DNA from: Porites lobata
Taxonomy: Eukaryota; Cnidaria; Anthozoa; Scleractinia; Poritidae
Assembly: GCA_942486035.1 (NCBI GenBank)
Contig: CALNXK010000160.1
Span: 827,501 to 891,500, forward strand
Reading direction: 5' to 3'
Length of the DNA stretch: 64,000 nt
Part shown: piece by piece, positions 48,980 through 62,600 of the stretch
Layout of the letters: every line of letters begins with the position of its first letter
Position numbering within the stretch: the first letter of the stretch is position 1
Program-made: the position numbers and the translations under genes
The notes under the pieces: generated by a model
Told to the model about the DNA's origin: nothing
Seen by the model: only the letters and a program-made list of their open reading frames with translations
Database searches by the model: none

Positions 48980-49949
48980 TTGAGCACGAGTGTAATAAAA
49001 CTGAGGATTTCGAAACATGCAACTTCAAAACAATTCCAGGGCCACCCTTGTCCAGTCATGTTTTCCTGCTACTATAGATTATCTAAAAAGTCGTCAAAAA
49101 TTGGACGATATACTTACGCAAATACGCTAGGGTTGTCACATTTGTGTTAACGATTAGATGCGCTTTGATTTTCTTTTGCAAGATTTGACAAAAGTATGAA
49201 GAATTGCGAAAGATACTGCAAGAACATTCTTGTAAACGTTTAAGGTAAAGCAAAACAAACAAACAAATAGACAACAAACAAACAGACGATTAAGATTATT
49301 ACAACATAAAAAGCAATACTAACTAGTAATAATGACCGTGATAATACCATGGGAACTAAGGATGCAAACAAAGAACATTCTGAATGGACACGCAAACAAT
49401 AAAATTAATCTATCTTTATCTACATCCCAGCCGACAGGGAAATTATAAAATTCTGTTTTTTCCAAACAGGTTAATTTAAGCACTCATAAATTAAATTAAT
49501 ACTACAGAAAATTTGCCTCAAATAATAAGGCAAAATGCATGCATGAACTATTTATAAATCTTACCAAAACAATTAAATGGATTTAAAAATTGTCAAGTCA
49601 AAAGTTAAAGTTTAAAACTGGTTGATGATTCCGCTAATTTTTAGGATTAACAAGTTAAAAATTCTCATTATTTAATTTTTTTAAATGCTTTCAGTGCATT
49701 TTACTATTTTTCATATGCAAGTTTCAAATAAATCTTTGGACTGGAGATCGAGTGTCAGAAGCATGGATCAACATTGTGTAATAATGAATTAGAAATCAAT
49801 TAAACAAGATTAGGTGTTGACATGACCTTCAGTGTTATTTGTCAAAAATGGTGAAACCATTCACCATGGAAATCAGAGCTTGGTTAATTGTTCATTCTTT
49901 CATAGTTTTCTTAGCCTTGACTCTCAACAGCTTTAGATTTAGATTTTAA
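48980..49949. other. AT-rich intergenic, no gene
   Basis: AT-rich, with a simple (AAAC)n-like tract at about 49253-49288. No supported gene. Confidence 0.45.
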
Positions 49950-50600
49950 CCGGCCCAGTTTAAATGTCGAACTTTTCATGTAACGAACTTAATAGCTATT
50001 TGGGTCGACCCAAATGATACAAGTTAGATGGTTGATTCACCTGTCGAACTCAATTCATTTTACCATGTACAATGATCTGCTATGCTTAAGACAAATTTAT
50101 TCATCAGATTTAGCACATGAAAAGTTCAATGTTTGGAAAGTAGTCGCTCCATAGTTGAAATCCCCATGTGGACCACTTGAACTTAATTCAACAGCCAACC
50201 CAAATTAGACATGTCAGACTTGACTGAATCAAACCTTTTCATGTGCTTACTTGAAGGAAGAGGTTTACTGCGCTTTTCACAAACATGCAAATTCTGAAGT
50301 TCAAAAGCCAACTGACGATTGCATTTTTCGCTGCCGTCAATCAGCTTAACAAACCTCTTAGGAAACAAAACTTTACTTTAACGGGTTCAAAAGGTCACGG
50401 ATTGTGATTTCTGATTGGTGGATTTCGATCCGTTTTCTGAGTTTCTGTGTTTCAAGGTTCGTTGCTTGTGATTGTAATTACAATTGACGGCAGCAAAAAA
50501 CGCAATTGTGAAGGCCGCTTTTGAACTTTAGAGTTCGCATGTTTGTGAAAAGCGCAGTAAATACATGAAAACTTGAACGTTAGAACTGAGCCTAATTACT
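49950..50600. mobile_element. Harbinger-like MITE with another MITE nested inside
   Basis: The outer ends (CGGCCCAGTTTAAATGTCGAA; right end GAACTGAGCC) are diverged relatives of the element at 14896-15283. Inside it, 50266-50562 is a separate 297-bp element with ~44-bp arms beginning TTTACTGCGCTTTTCACAAAC. Confidence 0.65.
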
Positions 50601-50670
50601 TTTCTTTGGTTCAATCTACATTGTAGTTTTGACAAGAAATACTGTCAGTGTCAAGTCAAATTTCTCAGTA

Positions 50671-53600
50671 TTATCTTGAGGCAGATGCCTGCCTTTCTTC
50701 CATCATGCTGGTTAGCTTACGCTGAAGCAGTTCCTCTGAGGGGGTTCTTTTCGTCGGTGGTTGACTACTCTTGTCATCCTGTAGCAGGGCTCGCTTACGG
50801 CTAGTATCTCCTGCACCTTGCTTCAGCATCTCATTGATGTCTCGAAGTTTCTACAAACACAAGAAACCTTTATTACTAAAGCCCATCCACATGAATTGTA
50901 CATCACTCACCTCAGACAATGTTTCTATCGTAAAATACCGTAAAATTCTGAAAATAAGCCCCTCCAAATTTAAGCCCCCCAAACTGGTAACGCAAAAACC
51001 CTCCGTTAAATCACCCCTCCAAATATTAGCCCCCCGGGGCTTGTACTTGGAAAATTGCCCTCAAATACATATTAAAACCAAGCAAAAACGGTAAATTCAC
51101 TTCCAACTATAAGGCTAGCCCAGTCGATTTTGAAACGCAAATTTCCCTCCGTAGATAAGCCCCTCTAAGAATAAGCCCCTCAAAAAGGGCCTTTGAAAAT
51201 ATAAGTCCTGGGACTTATTTTCGGAATTTTATGGTATCATGATAACAGGTAAAATATTTACCTCGGCTGGACTTTCTTTGAAGCAATACAACAGCCTTGT
51301 TGTTGGAGTCATTGAAACCCCTGAAAGGAGAATATTATTTTGTTATTTTTTTTAATTAAGTTAATACACTTAATAAGAGCTTTCTCTACTATTTGCTTGG
51401 CTTATAAGTGAATACACCCGTATTTAGTAGAGTTGTAATGCACTGAAAAAGAATTGTTTTCAAAAACTCTTGGCTATAAGCCAAGACCCCCTCTTGGGCC
51501 CAAATTTCACTTAACTTTAGCTTTAATTTGTGCAAAAATCGCTCAGCTTATAGCTGAATAAATATGGTAGATATTAGGACTAAAGCTAATGGGAACCAAG
51601 AACAACTAAAATAAAAATAAAATGACCATGACCATTTAACAGTAAAGGAACTATACCATTCTTGTGAGGAGATATGTACACAGGGTGTCTCGTGGACACT
51701 TTTCGTCGAGGTGAATGAGCTTGATTTCTCATCACTGGCAAAGGAGAAAGTGGAGGCGAGTCCAACTGGTGGAAAAAAAAAGCAAGTTTTGAATGTCAAT
51801 GTATTTAGCATAAAAATACTATTAGTGAAGACAGTATTTTTGCCATTTAACATGGTCATCGGAGTCACATGAAGGTCTAGCTGTTTGCAAGGTAAATGTG
51901 GTACCTTCATTTAACAAAGTCATTTAAAAACAGAGTATTGGTCTGGCCCTGGGATTTGAATTCCCACTCTCCTGTGAAGCAATTAACCAACTGAACTAGC
52001 CCAGCCATTAGACAGTCCTTTAGTGGTTGAAGAAGAAGAACAAGTAGAAAAACAAGTTTCAGCAGCACAGGTTACAAGATATGGTAACAAGTTACCGGTA
52101 GTTGCCTAAGACACAATAGACCTTCCAGGCCTGTTTACCATGTCAAAACTGAAATATTGTTACGAATGAGGGTTTCATTCCTTATCACGTCAAGATGTAG
52201 CACAATTGAAAAACATCCTAGCAAACAACCACAGCAAAAACTCACCGCTCTATCCCCAGCTGAAAACTTGAGAGCAAAGTTCTTCACTCTTTTGATAAAC
52301 ACCTGGATAAAAAAGATAAATAAATGCATCAGCTAAGAGAAATAACATGTGTCCTTTTTTTGAAATACAAAAGTAATATTTTATTGTGGGCGACAAAGGA
52401 GCTTGCAATCCTCATCTCCAAGTTGCAATATTATGCATGCTTGGCAGGAATGAAATGCACAGAATGCTATCTGATCACGCATATTAGTACCTTCAATCTT
52501 AATCTGATCACAGATTACAGATTTTTGGATCCAAAATTTCTGACTTTTTTCCAAACCAATAATTCCTTTTTCCAGACTCAAGGTTTTCAAATAGGTGACC
52601 AATAGAGACGAAAAAATACCCCTTCAAAGTACTTGTTGTAGCCTTTAAAAAAATCCTCAAGACTTTTTACCATTTTTCCAGACTTTATCTCCATTTTCCA
52701 GACTCCTTTCAGACCTGGAAAATTGCTGGGCAAATTTTAAGACTTTTTCAAGAATTCAAGACTGTACGAACCAGCTTTGGAGCAAGAGTGTTTTGCACTT
52801 CAATCAGAAGCCTGAAGCTTGCCCACACTCCCTTACCTTAGGTTATTACAAGTTAATATCCTTGCTTTTGATTCTTTACTTACCTTGTTGTAGAACTCTA
52901 TAAGATCTCCTCTCTCCCCATCAATGTTTGGACTGTTTTCAGTGCTGCTTGATCCAGACGTATGAGCACTTGCTGGAGGAGGTGTTGATGGGACAGTACT
53001 TCCACTCCTTACAGGGCTTGCTCTTGCACTACTAGCACCTTGAACTGGGCTTGCTGGTCCACTACTACCTGGTTCACTTTTAATACCTGCAAGAAAATGC
53101 AGGATAAAAAATCCAGCTGCCACATCATGAAATAACACGACTACTTGTATGGGGCGCTTGCCACAACCCTCTGGTGATTTTTTTTTTGCCAGATTTGCCA
53201 TTCTAATAACAACTGAAGGCTATACACGCTGACACCTTTTGTAACACACTGATGAACATAAACGTTCAGCGATTGGCAAAACCTGAGCAACGTACACAAT
53301 CAAATGGATAAAGATCTACGTGACCAATTTACCATCCTGAAGAAATGCCATGGAAAGCTGGATTGCTTAATTCATGAAATGCTCTTTATCATAGAAAAGA
53401 AACCTAAACTAAACACCCAATCTGACACTATCAAAGCAACACTGTTTACAAGTAGCATCTTTAAAACTTCATATTGTATTTTTCTCTTTTAATCACATGC
53501 AACTAAACTTTGGCATGCAACTCCCTATAGAATGAACTCACAGTATTAAGAACTAGACAAATTTGAAAATAATGACCTGGAGTCATCGAAACATCATTCA

Positions 53601-56600
53601 TTGCCATCACTAAGATTTGCCATTTTTGCCATTATTTACCAGACACTTCAGTAACATCAACTTATGAGGGTGTGACACGAAATTGTTCTCCCACCCCATC
53701 CATGACAAAAGACATTAAAGGTAACAACACTCAGGATTTTTACATTCTTGATGTACTTTTCCACCTCTACTGGCAATCCAAACAAAGGGAAGATCTAACT
53801 ATTTTCAAAGAGCTACCATTAATCATTGTATTAATAAAAAGTTTAAGATTATTACCACAACAGCAAAGATAAAGGCAACACAACAATGCTTTGACTAAGG
53901 AAAACAACAATTCTGCACATGTATTACACTTTCTTTGCTGTAATTGCAGAAAATTTAATACAACACAAGACTTCCAATACAAGGTTTTCTGGAGGATGTA
54001 AACACAGGACAAGGTCATTTCCTTTCTTTTTCTGGATTTGAATTCATTCCTTAAGAGACTCCAGTGGGAATTCACTGCCACTTGACAAATTGATTGAGTT
54101 AGAATAACTGTTGCAATAAAGATTGTAACAATGCTTTTTTGCTTTATAAGTGAGGTTATTGTTACCACTGCCATGGTTGCAACTTTAACTCCCTAATATC
54201 ATATAAATGGCAGCAAAATCTTCCTCAGTTATTCTGATCTGGGTGATTGATCCAGGATACTCATAAACTAAGGCAGAAACACTAAGTTGAAAATATTATC
54301 TCACCTCTCGCTCCACCATCACTACCACTGCTTCCAAGTGGAGGCCGCCTCCTTCCTCTAAGAAGAACACTTCTGTAAACCTTTAAGAGAAAGTTTGAAA
54401 AGAGGTTTTGTAAATAACCAAGCAGAGGTGAACTTACAGGAAGTCAACAAAGGGCTTACATGGCTGACAGCTTGGGGCTGGGTGCGATAACACTTCATAA
54501 TGTTTTGAAAAGACAGTTCTGCATTGGTAACCTGCAAAAAATAAGCAACAGATGATATAAATAATGCTAGCACCTTTTCATTAATTTATCATAATACTGC
54601 CATGCAAAACTAAACTAACTACAAAAAGTTCAGCAAGTTAAACCATTTCCATCATGTAGCAAACGCATTCACAAAATACAGCATTAGTTTATCCACGTTT
54701 TCTAGTTTTCCCACAACACAGAAATGCTGTGTTGAACTGGTCAAAGTTTTAACAACATGGAATGTTTTGTACGAGGTATTATTTCATGTTTTCTAGGCCC
54801 AGAATATGGTACAGTACATTCAGGATTTAGAGCTAAAATTGAGTGACTTATTGCCAAAAGAAAAACAAAACAATAGAAAATAACAAAAGCAAACAAATAA
54901 ACAAAAAATAAATCAAAGCTCAATTATCTACCTTTCCCATAACATATATAGAACACATCAATATCTGATCAATGTGTCTGTCCTTCATTAACTCTGTCAT
55001 GTTCATCAGTGTATGTTCAAAGCAAGTCCACATTCTGCAAATCAGATAATTTTAGCAAGAAAGTGATTAGTGAGCATTTTGTGATCATAAAACATCAAAA
55101 TGTACATCTTAGAGGAAAACATTTCAGGCAACACATGAACTCAGAAAAATGTGAACACCAGAATTTTTGCGAGAACATTATTACATTGTGAGGAAGAAAC
55201 CAATCAGGAAACTAAGTCACAAGCAACAAGGGTAAGTAGTTTCTGGTTTTCTAATGTGCTTGCAGTGCATGATAACCTTTATTGTTATCAAAATACTTCA
55301 GGTGTTCATCAACATTAGTGGGTCAGGACTGGGGATTTCCCTTGGCTGTTACGAGCATGACCCCGAGATACTTTCATAAGAGACAAAAGGAACATGAAAC
55401 CAAAAGATCTTCCCATCTCTAACTGTTGCTGGATATAATTATGCATGGTAGGGAATTGAACTTGAAATCTTAGTGACAGCCCTGGTTTTAGCTTTTCTTA
55501 GTTTGACAGTAAACAGGATGTGTAAAGAAATATAGTGTCAAACACGGCTTTACAATCACCAACGTGCAGCGTGCAAAGAAAGTAGTGTCCGATAGCCCGG
55601 GACTGGTGGATTTTGCTATCAGGCTAGAGAATTCTGTTATTAACTTGTCCGACGGGCAAGTGAATTTTTTTGAGGACTTCACATTACAGAAGAACTGTAA
55701 ATCAATCTGCTCATAAAAAGACGTTTTTGGGGCTAGTTGAAAAGATGTTTGGGCTAGTAAATGTTAGCTTCAGCTTGTCCGAATGGAAAGCTGTAAAAAG
55801 GACTTTCTTTGTACCCTGCACGTGTTACAGACAATTTGCTTTGATCCAGAGGAAAGAAAGCCCTTACATTTGCTCTAAATTCAACCCACTCAATATGGAC
55901 ACTCCATTAATACGGATACTTTCTATGGCCCCCTTAGTGTTGCAAATATTCCAGTTGAAGGTCGGAAGGCCTTGTAATGCAGATTCCACACAGATCTCGT
56001 TTTTTAAATGTAGCAAGTTCAATAGTTCAATGAATTTTGATGAAAGGACTTACTTTTGGCGAAGATCTTCATTAACATCCAGTTTAGTGCATAGATCTCT
56101 GAGGCGAACACTGGCCAGATGGTAGAGCTGTAAATGATAAAAACAAAAGTTTTATTTGGAAACGTGCTACACTTTAAGCTTCCATTAAAATCGATGACAA
56201 AATTTTCTTTAAGGCCTACTTAAGTCTCCCAAGGTTAGCCTGTCAGAAAGTCTACAAAAATACATGAGTTTCTAATTGTTGCAGGCAACAAGAGGAGCCT
56301 GCAAATCACGTAAGTAGCTAGCTTTGATGAGAATTAAGAACAATTAATGAAATGCACGGAACGCAATCTGTTCATGCCCATTTGGACTTTTTATCACTCT
56401 TAATCTGACCACGCATGTTTTGACCATATATCACCTTAAACTGACGTAAAGCACAGCACTGGAGTGAAAGCATCGTTGTCACTTGCACTCCATAACCTTT
56501 TGCACTCCGTAACCTTTCTTCATTATTTGTATGCAGTTAAACTTACAACCATCAGGGTTGTCACTAAGATTTCAAGTTGCCGGGTAAATACAACAAGTAG

Positions 56601-59600
56601 GCGGGGAATCAAATGGCTAGGGATTTCTTTTGGTTCTATTATTCTTCTGTTTTCCGATAAAAGTAGCCAGGGGCTACTCTCTTAGTAGTCGGGGAAAATC
56701 CCCGGCCCCCGGCTCTTAATGACAACCCTGAACCATCAAATTTGAAAGGAAGAGGGCAACAGCCGTACACATACCTTTCTGAAAAAAATTGCCAAAGAGC
56801 CAGTTTTTCTTGGTTTGGTCGGTGTTGTGCCTTTCATCTTGGGAGTCGTTGGTGCTGATGATGGTCTTACAGGACTTGACGTTGGTGACACCATGGATGT
56901 GCTTGGAGTCAAAACACTACCTGCCCTTGGGGATGTCACTTGTACTGTGGTTGATGTGTTTGGCAGGACAACAGTTTGTGTAATTCCATTTACAATGAAA
57001 CCACCACTTGCAGGTGCTGGAGTGATAATCACTGAAAAATGATGATAAGCTTGCTTTAAAACCCTTTGTCAAATTTAGCCACTTTTAGTCACTGACTTCA
57101 TTCCCGAACAGCTTTAGCCTTTAGCAGACGGAACTAATCTTCCGGTTAAGTCTGTCTGCGAAACAGCGCTGAAATCCCTGCTCTGGTTCCCCACCTAAGT
57201 ACCAGGATTTGAGTATGTGAAATAATTGGCCTGATATAAAAAGAGTTGTCAATGTGCTAATCATGCTGCAAAGAAATTCAAAACACATTTCCCATAATTT
57301 GTCGAGTCCTTTGGGGGCCAAGACAACAAGAATATCAGCACTACGTTGCAAGCGTTACTATCCTGAGTTAGATCATGTCTGCAATGCAGGCTAAGACAAC
57401 TTAAGCCCATTTGGGGGTCTTAAGATGATCATATACAGGTTATTATCACACTCAAAATTAAAACAATTATGCTCTACAGAGAAGGAAATTATATATCCTA
57501 AAATTGGCAAACACACGAACAGTAACATCACACAATTTCCTGTGAAGATGTCTCCACACATGTATGAGGTTGTCAAAATGCCAGCCACTGCCAACACAAC
57601 AGTTCTATTTGCAACAACAAAAAACCAGGTGATAGCATTTGCACGATTGTTTACTTACAAGCAGGAGCATTCTTGGCAGCAGCTTGTCTTGTGGTAGCGG
57701 ACAGAGTGACAGGTTGAGGATTCTGAGAGGGTGGAGAGCTGCCAAAGTTGACCAAAAGATTCCGTCTGGCGCCACTGCTTGGGGTGACAGGGGAGCTAAA
57801 CAGCTCATGGGCTGTTGGAGAGCTGGATAATGGCAGGACTAAAAATAGATAAATCAATCAATAAATCTCTTTATGTAAGTGTCACTGTATTTATTTAATA
57901 AAAAAGTCAGGGGAAAGTAAAAGGACTCCAAAACATGACTGGCTTCATGTGATTTATATGGTATTGTCTACATGTGGTGGTCCTAAATCAGGGAAACCAA
58001 TTTGATAAATGGTCTTGCTAAATTAATTTCTCCTCCACAATATTGCTCAGCTGTTTTTCACAAACTGTTTTTGCCAGGTTTGGAAGTAGAAGTTGTAACA
58101 TTAGATGTTTTAGTTACAGACACACATTATTTTCTAGTTTTGAGTTTGGGAATTTGCAAAACACTTGCAATGAAAACAGGCCTTGCAAAAAGGAGAGTTG
58201 TCATAGAATGCGACAACTGACTGCTAAACACTGCTGGGCACATAGTCATGGTAGGGGGCTCATCATCCACAGAAAATAGAGATTTAAATGATTGCTTTCC
58301 TTTTTTATAAACACAAGGTTTCTTTGAATCATTGAATTAGAGTGAAAAATTGAAAATAAAGCTCTCTTCTCACCTCGCCTTGCTGCTCCCTCCTCACCAC
58401 ATATTCTCTGTACACGAGGGTGGATAATTGGGGATGCAAGGAGATTCTGTGTACTGTGCCCTGTTTCCAGTTGGTTTGGAATAGACACATCTTCACATGA
58501 TGGTACAGAGCCAGCTTGTTGAATTGATGCCCATATAGGAGAGTCATGGCTCCACGCCAGGCACTCGAGAATCTGTTCCTCAATCTTATGAAAACAGTGA
58601 AATGTATGTTGTTAGTGGTTTGGAGCTGAACTGGTGTTAGACATTTTCTATCTTATATCAGTGTGCACAGACAGAACGCTGCCTGTGGAAAGCACTGATT
58701 GCTGCAAGTGATACAAACTGGATAATACTCAAAGTCCTAGTAAACAAAATTAACATTATCATCACACAAAAGACAAGTATAAATACCGCCCTTGTGCAAG
58801 TTAAACAAAGTTGAGAGAGTGGGTAAAATGACATAATGTTGTTCTAGAAAATTTGCATACTCCCCCTGGGGTTTAATATAAGTGAATCCTCCTCCCTCCA
58901 TCGAAATTCCACATTAGGTTCATAATTTCCTTTTCAAATTTTGGTTTTTGACACCCCTGTGGGCTGGGAGTGGTTATTTTCTAGGATCACACATTTTCAA
59001 CTTTTTTCCACAGTCATATCGGGACCACATAATGTTCTTGGCAGAATACTGCAAGATTATACATACATAATTCAGATGTTTCACAACATCTCTTGAAAGT
59101 CCATCCTCTGCTTTGATGAACACTTCAATGACCTTGACAAAGTGGTAAGGACTGATATTGAAGATTTCAATCATCCAAGGAAAAGTCCTGATAAAATAAA
59201 ACAATGTCATTTAGGTAAATTAACATTCAAGTTAACCAGCTGCCTCACTAAATGGAAGGTGGGTCTGGTGTATCCAATGGCCTCCACTCTGGCCAGCCAC
59301 CCTGTAGATAAAATCAGCCCCCATGGCCGGCAAATCCCCGCCACCCAGCCGTGAGTCCCTATTCCAGGGACCCGCAACACTGATGACTCAATGGGAGAGG
59401 AACGTAGAGGGTTGGGTGGGGTAGTGGGAGATTGCCAAAATAACTGCTATCAACTGCTCCACGCCAACACAGCCACCACGAAAGCCTCTAAAGAGAACTC
59501 AACGATCCTGGCTGTGACAACCAACGACGTTTCCATGGGAGCCTGCACTTGTGAGTTTGACTGCTGACTGGCCAAGACTGCTAAGCTCGATGCAGTTAAC

Positions 59601-62600
59601 TTTGTTAAATTTTCATTTAACTAATTTTAATTTTTTTATTCTACTTCACTGAAAAATTGAGTAGTTAAGGGCTACCTTTGTGAGTTGTAAGAGAAGATGA
59701 TTATTTCCAAACAACAAGCCATCAGGGAACAATGAAAGGAATCCTGCTCCAGCAAACTCTGCAAAAAAAAGAAAATGGCTTGTCACCAAAACATGTTCTT
59801 GCAAAGTATTTACTTAAGACTTAAATCAGATTATCAAAGATGGTTCTTCACTGCAATGGTTTGACAAAAAGTGCTTCCAGACTTTTCATCTGAATGGTCA
59901 CACTACAAGGCTGTGCTCTCAAAAAATTGAAGCGAGCCCAGTGCTCTGAATTTGTGAAACCCAGTGTGCCCAGCATATGATTTCCATGAAAAAGAAAAAG
60001 TTTTCTAGTCGCGCGAGAACAAAAGTTAGGCCCCACCACAGGCCACTGGGCTCTGCTAGAGCACAGCTTTGCACTAAAGTACTTTATCAATGACTCGAGT
60101 TAGAACTGCATTGAATACCTTCGTAATAGCACTCAGGAGTGTAAATGTTAACGCTCTCTAAGACAGACACCTTTGAGACTTGGAATATGTGTCCTTCTTA
60201 GAGAAATGTCCTATAGTATAGAAAGTCGACTAATATAAAGGAGTAAGGAAAGACAGGGACCAACTTTAGATGTCCATTTTAGCCAGCTTTCCATCCTAAA
60301 GAGGTGTCCATTAAGAACGCATGGACTGTAAACAGTATCAGAGATCACACTGATTACAAAACTTACAGTCATATCTAGATGTCCCTGTAGTCTTCTCTGC
60401 TCCAATATTGTGATACTTTCAAGAACCTAAAAATAAAAGTGCTTGGTTAAAGACTTTAAGTTGACAAACAAAGGGGTAAACTTCTTTAAGACATTACCTT
60501 GTAGTAAAGAATCTCTGCAAGTTTAAGCCTCTTGGTGGCAAACTCTTTGGTTGAACAGGGAGATTTTGGTCTGTCCGGGGATGGCTAGAAAGAAAACAAA
60601 CATACTTAACACTACTCTGGAAAAAAGTTTCTCTTACTGCATTTAAATAACTCATTAAAAAAATAATTATAGTAAAACGATTTCTTGGGGCTATGTTTCA
60701 AGAAATGCCCCAATTTATTTGCCCTTTCATAGGCTAATGAATTTCTTCAAGAGAAAGAACGAACTGTCCAGATGCAAAATGACCGTGAAAAAAGGATGGA
60801 AGCAAACCCTTGACTTTGGATTCATTACTGACCTGTACATACTCCCTAAGAAATGTCTCTCCGAGAGTCGTAACTCGACTCTCAATTGCTTCCTGGGGAT
60901 TCCTGCTGCATCCACTACAACAACACAAATTGAGAACTGTCAACAAGCAATCTACAAATTTACAGATGTAGTTTGTAAAAAGTTACAAATACCGAGTTGA
61001 AACTTACGAGAAGATCTTTAGAAGGCGATCACTTGGCCCAGCTTTCAAACCTGCCAGAAGAGCTTGCAGTCTGCTAACTGACTGAGTTGCAGTGGACACT
61101 GGAGTAATCCTAAAAATAAAAACCAAAATGTCTTAATATTCAAACAAATAACAAGAAATATATAATGTATTGGATAGGCATAATTTAAGAATAATTTAAT
61201 GCTAACACAGTCTTGCAAGTTGCGACAGTAGATTCTAGGCTATGCCTTATCCGAGTTTGGTTTCAAAATTTGGGAAAACTTACTTTGGATCTTTTTCTTT
61301 CAAATATCTTCGTCCAGTCAGTGGTGTTGAAGGTGCAAGGCTTCTAGTCTGATACAAAAAATAAAAAAGAACACTTAGTATAGAAAGAAGAATCTTGCCT
61401 TCTTCTTTCAAACAAAAATCAATAATTGCTTGGTTGCTATTTTAAATAAAAACAAAGTAAATAGATTTTAAAACACCTTACCCTTGTAAAATGTTCCTGC
61501 AAATTCCTTCTTAGTCCCATCCTAAAATGAAATGAAATGCACTTACACACAAGTTAAAATACTCAAATAGCTATAGATACAGGCATAAAAATTAACATTG
61601 CCTGTATTATTAACTGTTGATGCATCGCCAGTCAACAAGGTTTTCAAAACAGATATCCCATTACTTTCCATCTCCATATGAAGGAATCAAATCAATTTTT
61701 TACACAATGATTTAGCTGGGAGCAAAAGCTTTTAAGAACAAAGACTGCCTCCTTGTACAAACCTCTGTTGGCCATCCACTTCTGTGAAACTGTCATTCTT
61801 GGCTGGTGTGCCAATTTCTAAATGGGCCTCGTCATCTAGAAAGATTCTCTCATCAAAATCTCCAACAGACAACACGTATTCTTCATATTCTTTGTTGACT
61901 GACTTGCTAATGACGAAACAATATTATTATATCAATCATGTTTCATATGAACTGGACATTTGTGGTCATTTATGTTTTCAAAACAAACGACAGATTCCCA
62001 TTAGCCTCTTTCCTCTTTGAAAGCGATGTATTTTAGAAAAACAAAAATTCTTACCAGTTCTGTTCAAAATTGCCCTGATCAAGAATGCCTGTCAAGTTCT
62101 CTTCATTTCCCTTGAGTGTCTAATGGAAACAAAGACAAAAGAACACAAATGAAGATACATATGACTCAGGGTTCATCTTAGAAATTGTGTGTCAAGTTTC
62201 CTTTTTTCTGTGAGGGGAGAAGCAGTATGAGTAGGGCCTTTTAGGACTTTTTTAAAGTTGAACTTCCTTGCTTAAATGAAACCAGGGTGTAACCATTTTG
62301 GTATCTTACGGAGGTTGGTAAAATAAAACCTGGAAGAAAAGATCTTTTAGCAATAATTTAGCAAGACAAGTCTCACCTTCTTCTCAAAGAGCTGCTTTAT
62401 AAATGGTTTCCAGTGATGTTCCTTGATTCCTTTAGCTTCTAGAACAATTCCTGTTAATGAACAGAATGAAACACTTGTGTAATTAACTTTGGGACAGACA
62501 AAAAAAATATACAAGTTGCATAATTTTATTATACAGTGCCAAAATCATCTAACATGGCTGGTCTATTAAATCAAATACGGTAAACTGTGGCTTATACATC

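Noticed and set aside
51936..52014. Working tRNA gene on the minus strand
   Set aside because: A- and B-box-like words are present but the stems do not pair into a cloverleaf; a SINE remnant fits better.
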